A DNA stretch of 64,000 nt from Fallopia convolvulus (lineage: Eukaryota; Streptophyta; Magnoliopsida; Caryophyllales; Polygonaceae). The stretch lies in NCBI GenBank assembly GCA_964016875.1, contig OZ024735.1, positions 8,789,338 through 8,853,337 on the forward strand. The letters are read 5' to 3'. Position 1 is the first letter of the stretch. The number at the start of each line of letters is the position of its first letter. Below, in pieces: positions 34,560-45,000 of this stretch. The notes below the pieces were generated by a model that saw only the letters and a list, made by a program, of their open reading frames with translations, was not told the origin of the DNA and did no database searches. Both the position numbers and the translations under genes were made by a program.

Positions 34560-35977
34560 TTTGCTAGTTGGGGCCTAAGAAAAACACTTTGTAACCAAAC
34601 ATTCGACCGTACAACCGTTTAGGGCATTTTCGGGAAGTGTCTTGGTTTGAGGCTGAATGGTACGAAGATTTTCGTACCTGAACTTTTGCGAGTTTTTTCT
34701 GTTTTTTTGTCTTGGATGTGCTAGTTGGGGCCTAAGAAAAACATTTTGTAAATACACATTCGACCGTTGAACCGTTTAGGGTATTTTCGGAATGGGTGTA
34801 GGTTTGAGGTCAAATGGTACGAAGATTGTCGCACCAGAACTTTTGCGAGTTTTTTTCCGTTTTTTGGCTTGGATAGATTAGCATGGGCCTATGAAAAATC
34901 TTTTGTAATGACACATTCAACCGAACAACCGTTTAAGGCATTTTTGGAAAGGTTCTTGTTTTGAGGATGAATGGTACGAAGATTTTCGTACCAGAACTTT
35001 TGCGAGTTTTTTTCCGTTTTTTAGGCTTGGATAGACTAGCATGGGCCTAATAAAAACCTTTTGTAAAGACACATTCGACCGTAGTACCGAATAGGGCATT
35101 TTCGGGAAGGGTCTTGATTTTAAGGCTGAATAGTACGAAAATCTTCGTACGTTAACTTTTGCGAGTTTTTTCCGTTTTTTGGCTTGGATGTGCTAGTTGG
35201 GGCCTAAGAAAAACATTTTGTAAAGACACGTTCGACCGTACCACCGTTTAGGGCATTTTCGGGAAGGGTCTTGGTTTGAGGCTGAATGGTACGAAGATTT
35301 TCGTACCTGAACTTTTGCGAGTTTTTTCCGTTTTTTTGTCTTGGATTTGCTAGTTGGGGCCTAAGAAAAACATTTTGTAAAGACACATTCGACCGTTGAA
35401 CCGTTTAGGGCATTTTTGGAATGGGTGTAGGTTTGAGGTCAAATGGTAAGAAGATTTTCGTACGAGAACTTTTGCGAGTTTTTTTCCATTTTCTGGATTG
35501 GATGGACTAGAATGGGCCTAAGAAAAACCTTTTATAAAGACACATTCGACAATACGACCGTTTAGGACATTTTCGGGAAGGGTCTTGGTTTGAGGCTGAA
35601 TGGTACGAAGATTTTCGTACCAGAACTTTTGCGAGTTTTATCCGTTTTTTTGTCTTGGATGTGCTAGTTGGTGCCAATGAAAAACATTTTGTAAAGACAA
35701 ATTCGACCGTTGAACCGTTTATGGCATTTTCGCAATGGGTGTAGGTTTGAGATAAAATGGTACGAAGATTTTCATACCAGAACTTTTGCGAGTTTTTTTC
35801 TATTTTTAGCTTGGATGGACTAGCATGGGCCTAAGAAAAGCCTTTTTTAAAGACACATTCGACCGTACAACCGTTTAGGGCATTTTCGGGAAGGGTCTTC
35901 GTTTGAGGCTGAATATTACGAAGATTTAATCTTCGTACCAGAACTTTTGCAAGTTTTTTCCGTTTTTTTGTCTTGGA
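34560..35977 (+). repeat. 9-mer higher-order repeat, copy 1
   Basis: A unit of about 1418 bp (nine monomers). 34575 pairs with 35993 and 35204 with 36623. It contains the distinctive variants TTTGTAACCAAACATTCG and CGTAGTACCGAATAGGGC, seen only in this pair. Confidence 0.82.
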
Positions 35978-37240
35978 TGTGCTAGTTGGGGCCTAAGAAA
36001 AACATTTTGTAACCAAACATTCGACCGTACAACCGTTTAGGGCAGTTTCGGGAAGTGTCTTGGTTTGAGGCTGAATGGTACGAAGATTTTCGTACGTGAA
36101 CTTTTGCGAGTTTTTTCTGTTTTTTTGTCTTGGATGTGCTAGTTGGGGCCTAAGAAAAACATTTTGTAAATACACATTCGACCGTTGAACCGTTTAGGGT
36201 ATTTTCGGAATGGGTGTAGGTTTGAGGTCAAATGGTACGAAGATTGTCGCACCAGAACTTTTGCGAGTTTTTTTCCGTTTTTTTGGCTTAGATAGATTTG
36301 CATGGGCCTATGAAAAATCTTTTGTAATGATACATTCAACCGAACAACCGTTTAGGGCATTTTTGGAAAGGTTCTTGTTTTCAGGATGAATGGTACGAAG
36401 ATTTTCGTACCAGAACTTTTGCGAGTTTTTTTCCGTTTTTTAGGCTTGGATAGACTAGCATGGGCCTAATAAAAACCTTTTGTAAAGACACATTCGATCG
36501 TAGTACCGAATAGGGCCTTTTCGGGAAGGGTCTTGATTTTAAGGCTGAATGGTACGAAAATCTTCGTACGTTAACTTTTGCGAGTTTTTTCCGTTTTTTG
36601 GCTTGGATGTGCTAACTGGGGCCTAAGAAAAATATTTTGTAAAGACACGTTCGACCGTACCACCATTTAGGGCATTTTCGGGAAGGGTCTTGGTTTGAGC
36701 CTGAATGGTACGAAGATTTTCGTACCTGAACTTTTGCGAGTTTTTTCCCTTTTTTTGTCTTGGATTTGCTAGTTGGGGCCTAAGAAAAACATTTTGTAAA
36801 GACACAATCGACCGTTGAACCGTTTAGGGCATTTTTGGAATGGGTGTAGGTTTGAGGTCAAATGGTAAGAAGATTTTCGTACGAGAACTTTTGCGAGTTT
36901 TTTTCCGTTTTCTGGATTGGATGGACTAGAATGGGCCTAAGAAAAACCTTTTATAAAGACATATTCGACAATACGACCGTTTAGGACATTTTCGGGAAGG
37001 GTCATGGTTTGAGGCTGAATGGTACGAAGATTTTCGTACCAGAACTTTTGCGAGTTTTTTCCGTTTTTTTGTCTTGGATGTGCTAGTTGGTGCCTATGAA
37101 AAATATTTTGTAAAGACACATTCGACCGTTGAACCGTTTATGGCATTTTCGCAATGGGTGTAGGTTTGAGGTAAAATGGTACGAAGATTTTCGTACTAGA
37201 ACTTTTGCGAGTTTTTTTCTCTTTTATGCTTGGATGGACT
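35978..37240 (+). repeat. 9-mer higher-order repeat, copy 2
   Basis: This is the tandem copy of 34560-35977 at offset 1418-1419. Similarity fades around 37.2 kb. The two copies differ more than the 12-mers of block 1 differ from each other, suggesting an older amplification. Confidence 0.8.
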
Positions 37241-40200
37241 AGCATGTACCTAAGAAAAACATTTTGTAAAGACACGTTCGACCGTACCACCGTTTAGGGC
37301 ATTTTCGGGAAGGGTCTTGGTTTGAGGCTGAATGGTACGAAGATTTTCGTTCCTGAACTTTTGCGAGTTTTTTCTGTTTTTCTGTCTTGGATTTGCTAGT
37401 TTGGGCCTAAGAAAAACATTTTGTAAAGACACATTGGACCGTTGAACCGTTTATGGCATTTTAGGAATGGGTGTAGGTTTGATGTAAAATGGTACGAAGA
37501 TTTTTCGTACGAGAACTTTTGCGAGTTTTTTCTGTTTTTTGCTTGGATGGACTAGCATGGGCCTAAGAAAAAACTTTTTTAAAGACACATTCGACCGTAC
37601 AACCGTTTAGGGCATTTTCGGGAAGGGTCTTGGTTTGAGGCTGAATGGTACGAAGATTTTCGTACCTGAACTTTTGCGAGTTTTTTCCGTTTTTTTGTCT
37701 TGGATGTGCTAGTTGGTGCCTATGAAAAACATTTTGTAAAGACACATTCGACCGTTGAACCGTTTATGGCATTTTCGCAATGGGTGTAGGTTTGAGGTCA
37801 AATGGTAAGAAGATTTTCGTACGAGAACTTTTGCGAGTTTTTTTCTGTTTTATGCTTGGATGGACTAGCATGGGCCTAAGAAAAACCTTTTGTAAAGACA
37901 CATTCAACCGTACAACCGTTTAGGACATTTTCGGGAAGGGTCTTTGTTTAGGGATGAATGGTACTAAGATTTTCGTAGTAGAACTTTTGCGAGTTTTTTT
38001 TCCGTTTTTTGGCTTGGATAGACTAGCATGGGCCTAAGAAAAACATTTTGTAAAGACACATTCAACCGTATAACCATTTAGGGCATTTTCGGGAAGGTTC
38101 TTGTTTTGAGGATGAATGGTACGAAGATTTTCGTACCAGAACTTTTGCGAGTTTTTTTCCGTTTTTTGGCTTGGAAAGACTGGCATGGGCCTAAGAAAAA
38201 CCTTTTGTAAAGACACATTCGACCGTACAACCGTTTAGGGCATTTTCGGGAAGGGTCTTTGTTTAAGAATGAATGGTACGAAAATCTTCGTACCAGAACT
38301 TTTGCGAGTTTTTTTCGTTTTGTTTGTCTTGGATGTGCTAGTTGGGGCCTAAGAAAAACATTTTATAACGACACATTCGACCGTTGAACCGTTTAGGGCA
38401 TTTTCAGGAAGGGTCTTGGTTTGAGGCTGAATGGTGCGAATATTTTCGTACCAGAACTTTTGCGAGTTTTTTCCGTTTTTTGTCTTGGATGTGCTAGTTT
38501 GGGCCTAAGAAAAACATTTTGTAAAGACACATTCGACCGTTGAACCGTTTATGGCATTTTAGGAATGGGTGTAGGTTTGATGTAAAATGGTACGAAGATT
38601 TTTCGTACCAAAACTTTTGCGAGTTTTTTCTGTTTTTTGCTTGGATGGACTAGCATGGGCCTAAGAAAAAACTTTTTTAAAGACACATTCGACCGTACAA
38701 CCGTTTAGGGCATTTTCGGGAAGGGTGGTTTGAGGCTGAATGGTACGAAGATTTTCGTACCTGAACTTTTGCGAGTTTTTTCCGTTTTTTTGTCTTGGAT
38801 GTGCTAGTTGGGGCCTAAGAAAAACATTCTGTAAAGACACATTCGACCGTTGAACCGTTTAGGGCATTTTCGGAATGGGTGTAGGTTTGAGGTCAAATGG
38901 TACGAAGATTTTCGCACCAGAACTTTTGCGAGTTTTTTTCCGTTTTTTGGCTTGGATAGACTAGCATGGGCCTAAGAAAAACCATTTGTAATGACACATT
39001 CAACCGTACAACCGTTTAGGGCATTTTCGGAAAGGGTCTTGGTTTGAGGATGAATGGTATGAAGATTTTCGTACCAGAACTCTTGCGAGTTTTTTTCCGT
39101 TTTTTGGCTTGTATAGACTAGCATGGGCCTAAGCAACATTTTGTAAAGACACATTTTGTAAAGACACATTCGACCGTTGAACCGTTTATGGCATTTTCGC
39201 AATGGGTGTAGGTTTGAGGTAAAATGGTACGAAGATTTTCGTACTAGAACTTTTGCGAGTTTTTTTTTGTTTTATGCTTGGATGGACTAGCTTGGGCCTA
39301 AGAAAAACCTTTTCTAAAGACACATTCGACCGTACAACCATTTAGGGCATTTTCGGGAAGGGTCTTTGTTTAAGGATGAATGGTACGAAGATTTTCGTAG
39401 TAGAACTTTTGCGAGTTTTTTTTCCCTTTTTTGGCTTGGATAGACTGGCATGGGCCTAAGAAAAACCTTTTGTAAAGACACATTCGACCGTACAACCGTT
39501 TAGGGCATTTTCGGGAAGGGTCTTTGTTTAAGAATGAATGGTACGAAAATCTTCGTACCAGAACTTTTGCGAGTTTTTTTTCGTTTTGTTTGTCTTGGAT
39601 GTGCTAGTTGGGGCCTAAGAAAAACATTTTGTAACGACACATTCGACCGTTGAACCGTTTAGGGCATTTTCAAAAAGGGTCTTGGTTTGAGGCTGAATGG
39701 TACGAAGATTTTCGTACCAGAACTTTTGCGAGTTTTTTCCGTTTTTTGTCTTGGATGTGATAGTTTGGGCCTAAGAAAAACATTTTGTAAAGACACATTC
39801 GACCGTACAACCGTTTAAGGCATTTTCGGGAAGGGTCTTGGTTTGAGGCTGAATGGTACGAAGATTTTCGTACCTGAACTTTTGTCTTGGATGTGCTAGT
39901 TGGGGCCTAAGAAAAACATTTTGTAAAGACACATTCGACCGTTGAACCGTTTAGGGCATTTTCGGAATGGGTGTTGGTTTGAGGTCAAATGGTACGAAGA
40001 TTTTCGCACCAGAACTTTTGCGAGTTTTTTTCCATTTTTTGGCTTGGATAGACTAGCATGGGCCTAAGAAAAACCTTTTGTAATGACACATTCAACCGTA
40101 CAACCGTTTAGGGCATTTTCGGAAAGGGTCTTGGTTTGAGGATGAATGGTACGAAGATTTTCGTACCAGAACTCTTGCGAGTTTTTTTCCGTTTTTTGGC

Positions 40201-40640
40201 TTGGATAGACTAGCATGGGCCTGAGAAAAACCTTTTGTAAAGACACATTCGACCATACAACCGTTTAGGGCATTTTCGGGAAGGGTCTTGGTTTAAGGCT
40301 GAATGGTACGAAAATCTTCGTACCTGAACTTTTGCGAGTTTTTTCCTTTTTTGGCTTGGATGTGCTAGTTGGGGCCTAAGAAAAACATTTTGTAGAGACA
40401 CATTCGACCCTACCACCGTTTAGGGCATTTTCGGGAAGGGTCTTGGTTTGAGGCTGAATGGTACGAAGATTTTCGTACCTGAACTTTTGCGAGTTTTTTC
40501 CGTTTTTTTGTCTTTGATTTGCTAGTTGGGGCCTAAGAAAAACATTTTGTAAGGACACATTCGACCGTTGAACCGTTTAGGGCATTTTCGTACCTGAACT
40601 TTTGCGAGTTTTTTCCGTTTTTTTGTCTTGGGTTTGCTAG

Positions 40641-41131
40641 TTGGGAAGACATTTCTATGGATTTCATTGTAGGTTTGCCTAGAACTAGGAAGGGTAGAGA
40701 TTCTATCTTTGTAGTGGTAGATAGATTTTCCAAAATGGCTCACTTTATTCCATGTCACACGACTGATGATACTGTGCATATTGCTGATTTGTTCTTTAGG
40801 GAAATTGTTAGATTGCATGGCATTCCTTGTTCTATTGTGTCAGATCGTGATGCTAAATTTTTGAGTTATTTTTGGAAGAGTCTATGGTCTAAATTGGGAA
40901 CTAAATTGCTGTTTTCTACCTCATGTCACCCACAAACTGATGGGCAAACGGAAGTTACTAATCGAACGTTAGGGGTTTTACTTAGAACTATGCTTAAAGC
41001 TAACCTCAAACGTTGGGAAGATGTGTTGTCTTTTGTGGAGTTTGCTTATAACAGGTCAATCCATTCAGCCACAAAGATGACCCCTTTTGAGGTTGTTTAT
41101 GGGCTGAATCCGAGGACGCCAGTGGATATGA
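40641..41131 (+). pseudogene. B' integrase core fragment
   Basis: 162 codons from 40645 to 41130 match residues 1156-1317 of the B polyprotein (42076-46641) without a gap, on the opposite strand. The piece holds the whole catalytic core: D of MDFIVGL, D of SDRDAKF and E of DGQTEVTNR. No stop occurs, but nothing upstream of it survives and the frame runs out of the gene into an LTR at 41132. The left edge shares TTGGG with the satellite, where the gene would read CCTTGGGAAGAC. It retains DGQTE where B has DAQTE. Non-functional remnant of an element that I infer ended at the LTR at 53933. Confidence 0.88.
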
Positions 41132-42078
41132 TGATACGTGATTGCCCCGGAATCCTCCGTAGAAACCTCGTATATGACCCACACAAGTCCCGATCTTGCC
41201 TAGTAATCCTTGATTCAACCTGAATTTGCAATCAATATGAGAAATCGAGCACAACAAGTAACAAAACTGATCTGAAATTGAATGAATGAAGATCGAACAG
41301 AATTATAGTAAATCAACTTGATAGTTCACTCGGATTGGCTCTAACGCTAAATCCGAATGATAAACTAGTTTGATCTTTAACAATCAAGACTAGAACAATC
41401 TTATTGATGAAATATAACTCAGATTCGAACAAGAGTGAGAGAAGAGAATTCTCGAAATTTTGATGACGTTGATCGGCAATGATGATAAACACGAGCACAA
41501 CAATTGTATTTTTGGAGCCCAAGGACTAGATAAACCTTTCTTAGGGTTTATCTAATCTCAAGCTGATTTTATTGAATGAAATAACAAGAGTATAAATAGA
41601 GAATACAAAGCTATTCCTTGGGGAGCAAGCAAGGGGGTGTGGCCGGCCCTAGGAGAGAGGAATTAGCCTCCTTATCTTGCTTCCCAAGATATAATAATAT
41701 CTAATTAAATCTAACTAGATTCCCTTAAATAAATAAATCATAGCTGAATTATTTATTTAAGAAAATAATCCTAACAACTTAAAATATCTCTAACAACCAG
41801 GAGAGAGAAAATATCTCTAACAACCAGGAGAGAGAAAATCAACCACTAACATAAGCCTATTGGCTGATTTCTCTTCATTATTAAAATAGATAGAAATTGT
41901 TTATAATAAAATAAATAAGATATTTTCTTCAATTTAGATTGGTCAAGTCAAAGGGTTGACTTTGACCCATATACCAATTCATCTCACCCGGTCACTTACT
42001 AAATTCAGCCCTAAAGTGAGACAAATTAATACATGTTTCTAAATAAAGAAATAGTGAATTTCGGCCCCCATATTATCA
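41132..42078 (-). repeat. B 3' LTR (about 947 bp)
   Basis: The outer end at 41132 is exact: the B' coding match stops there and the LTR reads TGATACGTGATT on the plus strand (ACGTATCA in element sense). The inner end is inferred at 42078, where TGATAATATGGGG begins and supplies the stop codon of B; I see no convincing polypurine tract, so it could lie elsewhere. It is nearly identical to 52306-53126, with about four differences noticed (such as CGAGCAC/CGTGCAC and GACGTT/GATGTT), as expected for the two LTRs of one element. It holds a 37-bp tandem duplication (41783 onward) and a TATA-like TATTTATA near 41591-41598. Confidence 0.8.
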
Positions 42079-45000
42079 ATCCATGGAATCCGGGCTCAAT
42101 TGATGTCGAATGCACGAGACCCACTTCGCCTTGCTAGGCTCTTCAATAACCGCTGCCAATCGAACCAAGATCGCTGTTGTGCCTTGAGCAATCTTCTTAG
42201 CTCGACTTCTTGTGATTGGTCCGTCAGAAGGCACTCGAATCAACTCATCGACGTCGGTTTGAGACATGGCAGGCTTCACTGCATCATTCTCCTCCACTTG
42301 AGCTCGAATCGTCTCTGATTCGACGTCGGAATCAAAATCTGGCACATAAAGAGATAGATCAGCCACATTAAAAGTTGGATGGACACCATACTCACCAGGC
42401 AAGTCAACATGATATGCATTAGGGCCGATTCTCCTGATGATACGAAATGGTCCATCTCCTCTCTGATCTAACTTGTTCTTCCTTTGATTTGGGAACCTTT
42501 CCTTCCTTAGATGCACCCAAACAAGATCTCCTTCTTCAAAGATAACCTGTTTCCGACCCTTATCAGCATGGGCCTTGTACTTCATGGATTTCCTCTCCAA
42601 GTGCATCTTCGTCCTCTCATGTAGCTTCTTCACAAACTCAGCCCTCTTGTTTGCTTCAAAACTCTCTTTTCCCTTGTATGGCTGAGGCGTCATATCCACC
42701 GGTGTCCTCGGATTCAGCCCATAAACAACCTCAAAAGGGGTCATCTTTGTGGCTGAATGGATTGACCTGTTATAAGCAAACTCCACAAAAGGCAAAACAT
42801 CTTCCCAACGTTTGAGGTTAGCTTTAAGCATAGTTCTAAGTAAAACCCCTAACGTTCGATTAGTAACTTCCGTTTGCGCATCAGTTTGTGGGTGACATGA
42901 GGTAGAAAACAACAACTTAGTTCCCAATTTAGACCATAGACTCTTCCAAAAATAACTCAAAAATTTAGCATCACGATCTGACACAATAGAACAAGGAATG
43001 CCATGCAATCTAACAATTTCCCTAAAGAACAAATCAGCAATATGCACAGCATCATCAGTCGTGTGACATGGAATAAAGTGAGCGATTTTGGAAAATCTAT
43101 CTACCACTACAAAGATAGAATCTCTATCCTTCCTAGTTCTAGGCAAACCTACAATGAAATCCATAGAAATGTCTTCCCAAGGTGAACTAGGAATGGGTAA
43201 AGGCTGGTACAAACCATGGGGGTGAAGTCTAGACTTAGCTTTAGCACAAACAACACAACTCTTGACAAATCTCAGCACATAATTACTCATTTTAGGCCAA
43301 TAGTAGTGTTCTTTTAAACCTTCTAAAGTCTTTTCTAAACCCCTATGTCCTCTTGATTCATGAACCTCTTTAGTTAGAAGCCTACGTATACTAGATGAAG
43401 GAATGCACAATTTTCCAGCTTTAAACAAGTATCCATCATCAATAAAGTAGGTATCTATTTCACCCCTAGACATGCAATTCTTATAGATTTCAGAAAAGTG
43501 AGGATCACTAGCATATAATTCCCTAATCATTGCAAATCCAAGGATCTTAACATCACATAGGATCAAGAGTACATACCTCCGAGAAAGGGCGTCAGCTACC
43601 ACATTCTCCTTGCCTTTCTTATGTTTAACAACATAAGGAAAGGTCTCCATGAATTCAACCCATCTTGCATGTCGCCTGCTGAGTCTGGATTGGCCTTTCA
43701 AGTACTTCAAGGCCTCATGATCAGAATGGATTACAAACTCTTTAGGCCACAAATAATGAGACCAAGTTTTCAGGACCCTAATTAAAGCATACAACTCTTT
43801 ATCATAAGTAGGGTAATTCAACTCAGCTCCACTATGCTTTTCACTAAAATAAGCAATGGGTTTCTTGTCTTGTAAGAGCACGCCTCCTATGCCATGTCCA
43901 GAAGCGTCCACCTCTATCTCAAATGCCTTGGAGAAGTCAGGGAGTTGAAGCACTGGGGCGTGGCATAATCTGTCCTTCAAAGTGTTGAAGGCGTTCTCTT
44001 GTTGCTCCCTCCATTTAAAGGACGTATCCTTCTTTGTAAGCTCGTGTAGGGGGGCTGCAATTGTGCTAAAATCACGCACAAATCTCCTGTAGAAGCCAGC
44101 CAAGCCGAGAAATGATCTGACCATTGTTGGTGTGGTCGGCTGGGGCCATTCTTTGATTGCCTTGATCTTGTCTTCATCTACCTTCAATCCACCTTTAGAC
44201 ACAACAAAACCAAGAAAAATGGTAGACTTCGAGCAAAAAGAACACTTTTTCAAGTTAACATAAAGCTTTTCTAACCTTAAAGTGTCCAAAACAGCCCTAA
44301 GATGATCTACATGTTCATGCATGGTTTTGCTATAGATTAAGATATCATCAAAGTAGACTACAACAAATCTGCCTAAATATCTTCTTAAGACATGGTTCAT
44401 AAGCCTCATAAAGGTACTAGGTGCATTAGTTAATCCAAAAGGCATTACTAACCATTCATATAAGCCATACTTAGTTTTAAAGGCAGTTTTCCATTCATCC
44501 CCTTCCCTCATCCTAATTTGATGGTACCCACTTCTTAAATCAATTTTAGAAAAGAAATTAGCACCATGTAATTCATCAAGCATATCATCTAGTCTAGGGA
44601 TGGGGTGACGGTACTTAACTGTTATTTGGTTGATCGCTCTACAATCAACACACATTCTCCATGTGCCATCCTTCTTTGGCACCAAAATCACCGGAACCGC
44701 GCATGGACTGAGAGATTCACGCACATAGCCTTTGTCCATGAGATCTTGCACTTGTCTTTGAAGCTCAGCGGTCTCTTCTGGACTTGCTCTATAGGCTGCA
44801 CGGTTTGGTAATGAAGCGCCGGGCACCAAATCGATTTGATGCTCAATGCCTCTAATTGGTGGAAGGCCTTCTGGCAACTCTTCAGGCATCACATCTTCAA
44901 ATTCCTGTAATAGATCCTGTAGACACTTTGGAAGATGTGAAATATCTTGACTAATAATAAGTATCTCTTTCCTCATAAGAAGTAAGCAAGAAGAGTTAGG

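Larger units (their letters stand above)
31931..40645 (+). repeat. Satellite array block 3, less homogeneous
   Basis: Same monomer and orientation as block 1, but neighbouring and distant copies differ more and no long run of the 12-mer is present. 37.4-40.5 kb is related to the 12-mer series (for example 38034-38216 resembles 6617-6826). Damaged monomers occur: a small internal duplication of ACATTTTGTAAAGAC near 39133-39165, a loss of about 20 bp at 39885 and a loss of about 50 bp at 40583-40592. The block ends at TTGGG where the B' fragment begins. Confidence 0.95.

Noticed and set aside
40657..41223. Independent 188-aa gene
   Set aside because: The frame is an integrase core fragment (to 41130) plus a random continuation into an LTR.
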